In this document: in pieces, positions 37,233-45,900 of the stretch
Layout of the letters: the number at the start of each line of letters is the position of its first letter
Position numbering within the stretch: the stretch's first letter is position 1
NCBI RefSeq assembly: GCF_028751195.1
Contig: NZ_CP066784.1
Coordinates: 2,666,001-2,730,000 of the forward strand
Reading direction: 5' to 3'
DNA from: Alicyclobacillus sp. ALC3
Lineage (GTDB): Bacteria; Bacillota; Bacilli; Alicyclobacillales; Alicyclobacillaceae
DNA length: 64,000 bases
The notes under the pieces: model-generated
The model's database searches: none
What the model saw: the letters and a program-made list of their open reading frames with translations, nothing else
What the model was told of the DNA's origin: nothing
Made by a program: the position numbers and the translations under genes

Positions 37233-38009
37233 ATGTTCGTCCCGGAACGCCAAGCACAAATCATCGCTTATCTCCAGACTCACCGCCGGGCGACCGTGGC
37301 AGAACTCGCGGCGCTGCTCGACAGTTCCGAGTCGACGATCCGCCGGGATCTGCAGGAGCTCGAACAAGCTCACCAGTTGAAGCGGACGCACGGCGGGGCC
37401 GTTTTGGACGATCACGCCAGTTACGAACCGACCTGGCAAGAAAAGGGGGGCGAACACGCCGACGCCAAGGCGCGCATCGGTACGACTGCGGCGGCGCTTG
37501 TCGAGGACGGTGACACCGTGCTGATTGACGCTGGGACGACGACGTGGCACATCGGGGTGCAACTTCGGGATCGCCCGATCACGGTTGTCACCAACAGCCT
37601 CGCCGTCGCGAACGAACTCTCAACTGGGTTTGCCGGCCAACTTGTCGTGCTCGGCGGCGAACTGCGGCCGACCACGGGCGCGTTCGTCGGGCCGTTCACG
37701 GAGCAGATGCTGCGCCAACTGCATGTCGATATTCTGTTCCTCGGCGCCAACGGCATGCATGAAGGTGGCGTCACGACGCCAAACGCGGTCGAAGCAGCGA
37801 CGAAACGGGCGATGGTCGCGGCGGCGAAACACGTGGTCGTGGCGAGTGATGTGAGCAAGATCGGCCAGACCAGCTTCGTGCACGTGTGTTCCTGGGACGC
37901 GGTGCACACCCTAGTCACGGACGCGAAAGTGGGCGACGAATCGTTTGCGCGCGCGCTGCACGACAACCACGTCGCAGTGCGCACGCCGAGCGCTGTGGAG
38001 AGGGGGTGA
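37233..38009 (+). CDS. fruR: DeoR-family regulator of the fructose operon
   Basis: A 258-residue DeoR/GlpR repressor. ATG 37233 follows GAGGGAGGT. Residues 1-55 form the winged helix: ERQAQIIAYLQTHRRATVAE and SSESTIRRDLQELEQ. The C-terminal sugar-phosphate-binding domain has DAGTTTWHIGVQL, TVVTNSL, LGGELRP, FLGANGMHEGG and VASDVSKIG. Fructose-1-phosphate is the usual inducer for FruR at this position. The stop overlaps the fruK start (TGATG). Confidence 0.9.
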   Translation: MFVPERQAQIIAYLQTHRRATVAELAALLDSSESTIRRDLQELEQAHQLKRTHGGAVLDDHASYEPTWQEKGGEHADAKARIGTTAAALVEDGDTVLIDAGTTTWHIGVQLRDRPITVVTNSLAVANELSTGFAGQLVVLGGELRPTTGAFVGPFTEQMLRQLHVDILFLGANGMHEGGVTTPNAVEAATKRAMVAAAKHVVVASDVSKIGQTSFVHVCSWDAVHTLVTDAKVGDESFARALHDNHVAVRTPSAVERG

Positions 38010-39232
38010 TGGCGACGCCAGACGGCACGTTGGCGAGACGCGACAACTACGAACCTACCATTGTGACGGTCACGCTGAATCCCGCCGTCGACCTGTTCAT
38101 CTCCGTCGGTGAGCTTTGCCCGGGCGAACTGCACCGGGTCGAGGCGCCGCAGCAATATCCGGGCGGGAAGGGCATCAACGTCGCGAAACTCCTCGCTGAA
38201 CTGGGGATCACGACGCGCGCCACCGGCTTTCTCGGCGGCTCGCGCGGCCAGTTCATCGCGCAGGAGCTCGACAGGTTGGGCATCACGTCGGACTTTGTCG
38301 AGATTGCGGCCGAAACGCGGGTGAACGTCAAGGTGATTGACGCGGCCGGCAACTTGACCGAGTTCAACAGCCCGGCGCCGGTCATCCGGCCGGACGAGTG
38401 GGCGCAGCTGACCGAGTACCTGCGCGGCCGGGGTAAGCTGGCTCGCGCCGGCGCCGTGGCTGGGCGCGCCGGGGGCGTGGCTGGCGCGGCCACCGTCACT
38501 GCCACCGGCAGCGGAGACGTGGCTCGAGCTGCCATCGCCACTTCCACCGGCGCCCAAAGCTGGGTTGCCTACTGCGGCAACTTGCCGGCCGGTTGCCGAG
38601 AGGACTGGTACAGCGAAGCCATCCGGGCGGCGAAAGGAGCAGGCTACCACACGTTGCTAGACGCGAGTGGCTCCGCGCTGGCGCGGGGGATTGAGGCCGG
38701 GCCGGATGTGATTAAGCCGAACGTGCGTGAGCTGAGCGACATCACGGGACGCGACTGCAGCTCTGTCGACGCCGTCGCCCGCGCTGCCGCGGAACTAGTC
38801 GCGGGCGGAGTCGGTATAGCAGTCGTCTCAATGGGGCCGGACGGCGTCGTCGCGGTGGCGGGGGAAGGCTGGGGCGATGTGTCGGGACCAAGCGGAAACC
38901 GAGCTGTCAGTGCGCCCGAGCACGAACCGTCAGGGAGTGCCGGACCACCAGCGGCTGTCGAAGCGCTGAGCGCAGCGCGCGGCGCAGATAACCTTCGCGC
39001 CATCCGCGTCCGGGTGCCGACCGTGCCGGTGACGTCGCCGGTGGGAGCGGGAGATACGGTCGTCGCGGCGCTGTTGTACGGACTGTCGCGCGGCGTGCCG
39101 TTTGACGAAGCCGTGCGCTATGCCGCCGCAGCCGGCACCGCGAAGGTGCAAAAGCCCGGGAACACGCACCCGGGGAGAGACGACATCGCGGCGGTGCTGT
39201 GCGGCACCAGCGTGGAGTCGCTGCAGTTGTAG
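38009..39232 (+). CDS. fruK: 1-phosphofructokinase with two low-complexity insertions
   Basis: Phosphorylates fructose-1-phosphate to fructose-1,6-bisphosphate. Family motifs: VTLNPAVDLFI, the substrate loop PGGKGINVAKLLAELG, IKPNVRELSDITG, and the anion-hole/catalytic SPVGAGDTVVAALLYGLSRG. At 407 residues it is about 95 longer than usual. The excess is in two stretches: residues ~140-180 (Ala/Gly/Thr, e.g. AGRAGGVAGAATVTATGSGD) and ~290-330 (GPSGNRAVSAPEHEPSGSAG and onward). Both keep frame and lie between conserved strands, so activity may be kept. ATG 38009 follows GGAGAGGGGG. Confidence 0.92.
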   Translation: MATPDGTLARRDNYEPTIVTVTLNPAVDLFISVGELCPGELHRVEAPQQYPGGKGINVAKLLAELGITTRATGFLGGSRGQFIAQELDRLGITSDFVEIAAETRVNVKVIDAAGNLTEFNSPAPVIRPDEWAQLTEYLRGRGKLARAGAVAGRAGGVAGAATVTATGSGDVARAAIATSTGAQSWVAYCGNLPAGCREDWYSEAIRAAKGAGYHTLLDASGSALARGIEAGPDVIKPNVRELSDITGRDCSSVDAVARAAAELVAGGVGIAVVSMGPDGVVAVAGEGWGDVSGPSGNRAVSAPEHEPSGSAGPPAAVEALSAARGADNLRAIRVRVPTVPVTSPVGAGDTVVAALLYGLSRGVPFDEAVRYAAAAGTAKVQKPGNTHPGRDDIAAVLCGTSVESLQL

Positions 39233-39444
39233 GCCATTCGGCGGCGCCGAGGAGCTCGCGCCTGGTGCCGCGGCACGGACCACCGGATTCACGCGGCGCA
39301 TCGCGCGCCACGCCACGCGCACCGCGCCTGGCGCCGCGGCGCAGACCGCACCGTGCCACCAGATTCACCTCCGGGCGTTTTGAGCGCCGGGATCATTCGG
39401 ACTTCATTCTAGATTCATCGATTTGTACAATAGGAGGGTTTCCT
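39233..39444. other. GC-rich intergenic gap in the fru operon
   Basis: Imperfect repeats of GCGCCTGGCGCCGCGGC and CACGCGCACCGCGCC. No gene. The last 13 bases (TAGGAGGGTTTCC) are the FruA ribosome site. Confidence 0.4.
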
Positions 39445-40902
39445 ATGAGCAAGTACGTCGCCATCACCGCATGCCCGACCGGCATCGCGCACACATTCAT
39501 GGCGCAAGAGGGCCTCGAGCAGGCGGCCAAGGAACTCGGCGTCGACATGCGCGTCGAGACGCAGGGCGCAGCCGGGTCCGAAGACAAGCTGACCGACGCG
39601 GAAATTGCGGCAGCTGACGCAGTCATCATCGCCGCGGACAAAAAGGTTGATCTCGACCGCTTCGTCGGCAAGAAAGTGCTGCAGGTGTCGGTGACGGCCG
39701 CGATCAAAGATGCGAAGTCGCTGATCGAAGAGGCAGAGGCTGCACCTGTATACGGCGTCCCCGTAGGCCAAGCAGGCGGCGGCCGCGATGCGACCGGCGA
39801 GTACATGGCGAGCATCGAAGCGCAGAAGCAGGCGCGCAGAGGTGGCCAGCCCGCCGTCTACCGGCACCTCATGAACGGCGTGTCGCGGATGCTGCCGCTC
39901 GTCATCGCAGGCGGTATCTTCATCGCGCTGTCGGTCGCGATTGACCTGAACGGCAAACAGCCGCTGTCGGCGGCGTTTAGCAACATCGGCGGCGGGTCGG
40001 CGTTTGCGCTGTTCGTTCCGATTCTCGCGGCCTTCATCGCAGAGTCCATCGGCGATCGCGCCGCCTTCGCCGCTGGCCTCGTCGGCGGCTGGATCGGCAC
40101 GCAAGGCACGATGTACGGCGAGCCGCACGCGAGCGCCGGCTACATCGGCGGCATCATCGCAGGTTTTCTGGCGGGTTATGTGACGCTCGGGCTGAAAAAG
40201 GCGTTGCCAATGCCGCGATCGCTCGAAGGCGTTAAGACGGCCCTGCTCATCCCGGTCTTTTCCGTCGGCATCGTCGGCCTGCTGATGATTTTCGTCCTCG
40301 GCCATCCGATTGCGGCACTGATGCACGCCATTTCGGCTGGTCTCACGAGCATGGGCGCCACTGGATCGATCGGCCTTGGCGCGCTCCTCGGCCTGATGAT
40401 GGCGTTCGACATGGGCGGCCCGTTCAACAAAGTCGCGTACTTCTTCGCTGTCGGCCTGCTGCCGACTGGCACGCCGGAAGCGCAGATGATCATGGCCTCC
40501 GTCATGGGCGCCGGCATGGTCCCGCCGCTCGCACTCGCGTTCTCCACCTTCATCGCCCGCAACAAGTACTCCCAGGATGAACGCGACGCCGGCAAGGCCG
40601 CGGTTATCCTCGGCGCGTGTTTTATTACCGAGGGGGCGATCCCGTTCGCGACCCGCGACCCGCTGCGCGTCATCCCGAGCATCATGGTCGGCTCGGCCAT
40701 CACCGGCGCGCTGTCGATGATGTTCCACGTCACCAACCCGGCTCCGCACGGCGGCGTCTTCGTCTTCCCGCTGATTGGACACTGGTTCCTGTTCCTCATC
40801 GCGATTTTGATTGGCGCCGTCGTCGCCGGCCTGATTGTGACCGCGCTGAAGAAGCCCATCGCGTCCGCTACCTCGCCGCGCACCACTGTGGCGGAGGCGT
40901 AA
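39445..40902 (+). CDS. fruA: PTS fructose transporter EIIBC
   Basis: Imports fructose and phosphorylates it to fructose-1-phosphate. Residues 1-~105 are EIIB with the phospho-cysteine in ITACPTGIAHTFMAQEGLE. Residues ~135-470 are the membrane-embedded EIIC with about nine helices, including VSRMLPLVIAGGIFIALSVA, GGWIGTQGTM and the substrate region FITEGAIPFATRDP. The 485-residue protein lacks the N-terminal A domain of BCA-type FruA; that part is the separate EIIA at 36.0 kb. ATG 39445 follows AGGAGGG. Confidence 0.96.
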   Translation: MSKYVAITACPTGIAHTFMAQEGLEQAAKELGVDMRVETQGAAGSEDKLTDAEIAAADAVIIAADKKVDLDRFVGKKVLQVSVTAAIKDAKSLIEEAEAAPVYGVPVGQAGGGRDATGEYMASIEAQKQARRGGQPAVYRHLMNGVSRMLPLVIAGGIFIALSVAIDLNGKQPLSAAFSNIGGGSAFALFVPILAAFIAESIGDRAAFAAGLVGGWIGTQGTMYGEPHASAGYIGGIIAGFLAGYVTLGLKKALPMPRSLEGVKTALLIPVFSVGIVGLLMIFVLGHPIAALMHAISAGLTSMGATGSIGLGALLGLMMAFDMGGPFNKVAYFFAVGLLPTGTPEAQMIMASVMGAGMVPPLALAFSTFIARNKYSQDERDAGKAAVILGACFITEGAIPFATRDPLRVIPSIMVGSAITGALSMMFHVTNPAPHGGVFVFPLIGHWFLFLIAILIGAVVAGLIVTALKKPIASATSPRTTVAEA

Positions 40903-40966
40903 GGTTCGGCGTAGAGCCTAGGGTGTGGCTGCGCCTCGGCGTGTCAGTCGACTGAATACAGTGGAT

Positions 40967-41005
40967 GGAGGCCCCGCATGGCCTGTGCGGGGCCTCTCCA
41001 TTTCG
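40967..41005 (+). terminator. Intrinsic terminator of the fru operon
   Basis: GAGGCCCCGCA (40968-40978) pairs with TGCGGGGCCTC (40986-40996) around a 7-base loop, followed by the short T-tract CCATTTC. Confidence 0.7.
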
Positions 41006-41219
41006 GGTGTTGGGTCGGGCTTTCGGCTTGGCTCAGTGGCGCGCCGGCTCAGTGGCGCCGCAGCGACGCCAGTGTCGCTAATCGCCGCCAGCCGGTGCTC
41101 ACGGGCCCCCCATCGGGCCGCCATCTTGCGCTCACGGGCCCCCATCGAGCCGCCTCAACCACCTGCGGTCGACGCACGCCTTCCCGGTCAGGCCGCCACC
41201 GAGCGCATGACGTGTGGGG
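41006..41219. other. Intergenic region with repeat fragments
   Basis: Contains AGCGACGCCAGTGTCGCTAA near 41062-41082, a member of the dispersed TGTCGCTA family, and two tandem copies of CTCACGGGCCCCC-like sequence (41098-41150). Confidence 0.45.
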
Positions 41220-41792
41220 TCACAAGCCTGCCAACCATAGCGACCTTTCGATCCACTTGAAAAGGTTGCGATTTACGACTACGGGATCCCAACGGTACAT
41301 TGGGGCAACCTCTTCGACGAGTCCAACCTCTCCTTCTAACCGGTAATGCACCGAGTTCCTCGGGATTGTCTTCTGGAGTGTCCATATCACCTCGAAAACG
41401 TTGTCTAAAGAGTACAATCCGATATCGCGCCCGTGTATCCTCCATTGAACACGTGAAAATGGATTTGGGCCTTCGGTCATTTCTACTTCCCACCCGGTGT
41501 GAAGGGGGACCTCATTGGCTACCAGCATCGGACGGTTTTTTGCGAAACCGTAAATTCCTGTGAAATGTGCCCAAGCATGCATAAATGTATAGGTTCCCAC
41601 GCCCAACGCGATGAAGTCCGTCTTATCAATGTTTTCACGGATCACTTCAAATCGCTTGCGCTGAGGTATCTTTTGCAAGTCTAAGCGGACGATCTCGATT
41701 TCCTTCATCGCTGGTGCCGAAAATGCCTGTGCGATTCTGGTTTGCGGGAACAACCCGAAATCTCCGGCGTCGTACAGCGCTAGGAACACCAA
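41220..41792 (-). CDS. Hypothetical protein, 190 aa
   Basis: Not recognised. TTG 41792 (or GTG 41789) follows AAGGAGGAG. The product is a soluble mixed alpha/beta protein with no signal peptide: VFLALYDAGDFGLFPQTRIA, EIVRLDLQKIPQRKRFEVIR and FIALGVGTYTFMHAWAHFTG. The aromatic-rich middle and a Trp-rich end (WIERSLWLAGL) are notable. It is isolated between the fru terminator and a repeat region, and no function can be assigned. Confidence 0.65.
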   Translation of the reverse strand: MVFLALYDAGDFGLFPQTRIAQAFSAPAMKEIEIVRLDLQKIPQRKRFEVIRENIDKTDFIALGVGTYTFMHAWAHFTGIYGFAKNRPMLVANEVPLHTGWEVEMTEGPNPFSRVQWRIHGRDIGLYSLDNVFEVIWTLQKTIPRNSVHYRLEGEVGLVEEVAPMYRWDPVVVNRNLFKWIERSLWLAGL

Positions 41793-42039
41793 GACAAACT
41801 CCTCCTTGGAACAAACATATGCCTGTGTCGTCAGTGGGGTGACAGGTCACGTGGAGGATGTCGATCCAGGACCTGATGTGGGGCCGATTTCGTTGCACGC
41901 GGACCCGTAACCTAGGTGGCGTGTGCAATCCGAGAGAAGCCTACTGGCATCCGGCAGGCATCCGGCGTGATCCGCTGTGGTCGGCGCACCGGGTGGCGGG
42001 TGCCTGCCGGGCGTCGTCGCCAGCCGTGGCCCGCTTGGC

Positions 42040-42150
42040 GTCATTTTGCTATCTAGAGAGAGCCGCAGCTTGGAGTAGTTGTCATTTTGACAACTACAGC
42101 GAAGGGAGTCTGTGGATAGAGGTCATTTTGATAGCTAAAATCCGCCCGAC
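42040..42150. repeat. Long direct repeat A with TGTCA palindrome
   Basis: About 110 bp that recurs at 42586-42695. It includes TCATTTTGCTATCTAGAGA, a perfect 10-bp-arm palindrome (GTAGTTGTCA, TTT, TGACAACTAC at 42075-42097), CAGCGAAGGGAGTC and GGTCATTTTGATAGCTAAAA. Confidence 0.75.
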
Positions 42151-42218
42151 TGTCTGCCGCGCTCCGCTTAGCGCCATTTTTACCGTTGACGCGGCGCCCG
42201 CAAGGCGAAAATGAAAGG

Positions 42219-42240
42219 TCAGCGACGCAGGCGTCGCTGA
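42219..42240. repeat. Perfect palindrome of the dispersed family
   Basis: TCAGCGACGC, AG, GCGTCGCTGA: ten-base arms. Another half copy (AAAATGTCGCTGAT) lies at 42277. Confidence 0.6.
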
Positions 42241-42313
42241 TCGACCAAATTCAAGCGCACCAGGTCGCGCTGAGTGTCGAAAATGTCGCTGATGACCGCC
42301 AAACCGGGTCGAT

Positions 42314-42545
42314 AGGTGTCAATTTGACACTTACCTGTGAGGACACCGCGCTCTAGGTGTCAATTTGACACTTACCTGTGAGGGCGCCGCGCTCTAGGTG
42401 TCAATTTGACACTTACCTGTGAGGGCGCCGCGCTCTAGGTGTCAATTTGACACTTACCTGTGAGGACACCGCGCTCTAGGTGTCAATTTGACACTTACCT
42501 GTGAGGACACCGCGCTCTAGGTGTCATTTTGACACTTACCTGTGA
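42314..42545. repeat. 41-bp tandem array with operator-like inverted repeats (6 units)
   Basis: Units begin at 42314, 42355, 42396, 42437, 42478 and 42519 (last one truncated). Each opens with GTGTCAATTTGACAC, a perfect 7-bp inverted repeat around one T (the last unit has CATTT), followed by TTACCTGTGAGG and a CACC/CGCC GCGCTCTA tail. Only two spacer variants occur (GGACACC and GGGCGCC). Looks like a protein-binding array or iteron-like element; there is no gene within it. Confidence 0.85.
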
Positions 42546-42585
42546 ATGAGTGAGCATGCGGGAGATATCGATTAATCGGGAGGGA

Positions 42586-42695
42586 GTGTCATTTTGCTAC
42601 CTAGAGAAAGCTGCGGCTTGGAGGGAGTTGTCATTTTGACAACTCCAGCGAAGGGAGTCCGTGAATACAGGTCATTTTGACAACTAAAATCCGCT
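42586..42695. repeat. Long direct repeat B with TGTCA palindrome
   Basis: Second copy of the 42040-42150 element, on the other side of the 41-bp array. Its palindrome is GGAGTTGTCA, TTT, TGACAACTCC (42624-42646). Relative to copy A one T-A pair has become G-C, with both arms changed together. Confidence 0.75.
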
Positions 42696-42823
42696 GTGCT
42701 GCCAGCGCGCCCCACGCCGTCGCCGTCGCCCCTCCCCCCCGAGGTTTGAAAATCTTCCATAGAATCGCCCGAAAGTAGTCGCCCGAAAAGTAGCCCGAGA
42801 TACTCCCTAGCGAAGTAGCAGGT

Positions 42824-42832
42824 TGGTATAAT
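42824..42832 (+). promoter_or_regulatory. Extended -10 promoter of giant surface protein gene 1
   Basis: TGGTATAAT at 42824-42832 (TGN + perfect TATAAT); no good -35 box. The same sequence context (CAGGTTGrTATAATACTCAA) precedes paralogue 2 at 50707. The start point would be ~80 bases before the TTG start, and this leader is conserved in both copies. Confidence 0.6.
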
Positions 42833-42917
42833 ACTCAATATCGCATACGGGTTGTGCGGGCGGGCGACAGTGTGCCTTCGCGCGAACTACGGCGTACACA
42901 AGAGAGGAGCAACAAAG

Positions 42918-45900
42918 TTGCGCCAAAAGAGAGAGAAACCATTGGGGAGAGGGCGGCGGGCGCTGAACGCGACAACCGCTGTGATGATCACGCTCGGCAC
43001 CGCCATGAGTTTCACCCCACCGCAGGCAGTGGCGGGTACGGTGCCGTCGGTGACACCACAACAGGTGCAGCCGAACGTTGTGACGGCGCGAAACGGCAGT
43101 GAATGGGTGGTCGTGTCAAGCCCCGCCAATCTGTGGTACATCGACAACCACCAAACCGGGGCGATTGCATCGGGATCGACGGTGGATTACCTGCATGCCA
43201 ACATCCAATTGACGGCGGACATGTCGCTGTCAGGGGTGTGGGCGCCGATTGGACAAACTGGCAATCCGTTCGTCGGGACGTTTGATGGGCAGGGGCACAT
43301 GATTGACGGACTGACCGTAGTCCCGCCACAAACACCCGTGCAGCAAAACGGATTTTTCGGCGAAGTCTCTACGGGTGGCGTCGTGGAGAACGTCAATGTC
43401 AGCGGAACGATGACTGCGCAATCTGCATCACAACCGGAAGTATATGGGCTCCTCGCTGGTGTCGTATCCGGCGCGACCTTCGTCAACGACGCAGCGTCAG
43501 GAACTATCGACGGCGTAATGGGCGCGTACGCTGGCGGACTGGTTGGCGAAGTGCTGGGTGGAACCATCACGGATTCGCATGCGACCGTGAACTTGACGGA
43601 CTCATTCACCGGCGGCGTGGCCGGCGGTTTAGTGGGGTTGCTTTCATCAGGTACCATTTCGGATTCGTACGCGCTCGGGTCAACTAGTGCGTTCAGCGGA
43701 GTCGTTGGGGGCTTGGTCGGGTTTGTCCAACACTTCGGATCCATTCAGTCCTCATACGCGGTCGGTGACGTTGGGGCGGGCACTGCGCAAATTGCAGGCG
43801 GCCTCGTTGGCATCAACGGTGGCAACGTGTACGGGTCGTTTGCGTCTGCGACCGTGTCTGGTGTGGACACTGTCGGTGGCTTGGCTGGAAAATCGAATCA
43901 GGGCACGGCAGAGAACGACTACTCGGTGGGGACGGTCGCAGGGCAAGGCCAGGTTGGCGGCTTCGTTGGAGACTCCATGGGTGGTTGGATTACAGACTCG
44001 TACACGACAGATAGCACAACTCCTTCCGGCCATGCGTTTGCCGGTCTATTGTCGCAAACTGTGGAGTTCAGTGACTACTTTGGCCCGGTGTCTGCGACCG
44101 TCACGAATGGCGGCGCAACTGGCCTCACTGCTTCTGAGTTGACCACTGCCGCGGCGTTTAGAGGCTTCGACTTCACGTGGACGTGGACGACTGACCCCAG
44201 CGGCGTGACGAACGGTGGCATGCCCTACTTTACCGCCATGGCCCCGATACTTGGTGGCCCCGATGTCATCATGTCTATGGAGAACCAGCCAGTGGCGCAG
44301 GCCGTGCCCGTCATTCAGGGCATCGTAACGGGCTGGTCTGCGCAGGGGTTGCCGAGCGGGCTGACCTTGACCTCGGACGGACTCATTGTGGGTCACGCGC
44401 CCGCTTCCGGTGTTTATCCGGTGACCGTGACCGCGAGCGGCGACTTTGGCACAGTGACACACACCTATACCCTCGACGTGCTGACAACTTCGTCAACGGG
44501 GGCCATCGAGGTGTCGAATTGGACGGATTTGCAGGCGATTGACCAATACCAGAGCCTGTTCCTCGGGTCGACCATCGAGTTGATGAACAATATCGCGGCG
44601 CCGTCGGGATCGACATCGAATTGGACGCCGCTTGGCACCAGCGCGGCTCCCTTCGTCGGCACTTTCAACGGACAGGGATACACGGTGTCGGGCATCTCCG
44701 TCTCTGGCGGTTTTCAGGATGCGGGTTTCGTTGGCGTCCTGAGCGGCACGATTGAGAACCTGGGGGTTGTGGACAGTGTGACTCCGTTTGCTAACTTCGA
44801 ATCCCTCTACGCAGGTGGCCTAGTCGCGCAGATGGAAGGCGGGCGCATCACCAACGCGCATGTGAACGGTCAGGTCAATATTTCTACCTACGGGAGTGAC
44901 GCCTATGTTGGCGGCTTGGTGGGTCAGATGCAGAGTGGGACACTGTCCACTTCCTATGTGAATGGCACAGTGGAGGGAAGTGCCATCGGAGGAGGCAACT
45001 ACGGTAATGCCTATGTGGGTGGTTTGGTGGGTGAGGTGCAGAATGGAACTCTGTCCACGTCCTATGTGAGCGCCACAGTGGGTGCGAGTACGGACGGGGG
45101 AAGCAATCACGGTGACGCCTATGCGGGCGGTTTGGTGGGTCAGATGCAGAGCGGGACACTGGTATCTTCCTATATGACCGGCACGGTGGGTGGGAGTGCC
45201 GCCGGAGGAAGCAACTACGGTAACGCGTATGCGGGCGGCTTGGTCGGTGAGATGCAGAGCGGGGCACTGTCCGCTTCCTATGCGAGCGGTCGGGTCAGTG
45301 GCAGTACTTACGGATCACCCAATCAGGGTACGGCATTTGTGGGTGGCATCGGCGGCTCGGCCGCAGGCATGGTCACGGACACCTACGCAGGTGGCGAGGT
45401 CAACGGTGCGCAGGTCTCCGGCGGGACACTGTTTGCGAGTGGCCCTGCGTCCGGATCGTTCGGCGCACTGACCTCCGCGCAGATGACGGTGCAGTCGTCG
45501 TTTGTCGGCTTTGACTTTACCGGCACCTGGGCGATGGACCCGAGCGGTGTGATTGACAACGGCATGCCGTATCTGCAAGCTCTGTACCCGATACTTGCCA
45601 CGACGTCGCTCGGTATGGCTGTGTCCGGCGCGGCCTACTCGGCGTCGCTCACTGCTTCAGGCGGATCCGGTCGTGACACGTGGAGTGTCACCGGCTTGCC
45701 TTCTGGACTTACCGTCGATCCCGCCACTGGCGCCATCTCTGGAGCTGCGACGACGGCGGGCGCCTACACGGTCACGGCGACTGTGACGGACAGCCTCGAC
45801 CTCAGCGACACGCGGGTGTTGACACTCGACGTTGCGAGCCCGGTGGTGGTTACGGTGCCGTCATCGACCACCATCGAGTTGCCATCGTCCGGAACCGTGA

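Noticed and set aside
37886..38008. N-terminal extension of fruK
   Set aside because: Overlaps fruR in another frame and has no ribosome site; ATG 38009 has GGAGAGGGGG upstream and the motif order of the family.
39403..39431. Promoter directly before fruA (TTCATT, 17 bases, TACAAT)
   Set aside because: Transcription would start at about 39438, after the AGGAGGG ribosome site, so the mRNA would lack it.
42314..42545. CRISPR array (six 41-bp units)
   Set aside because: Intervals come in only two variants and the repeat is a short inverted operator-like sequence.
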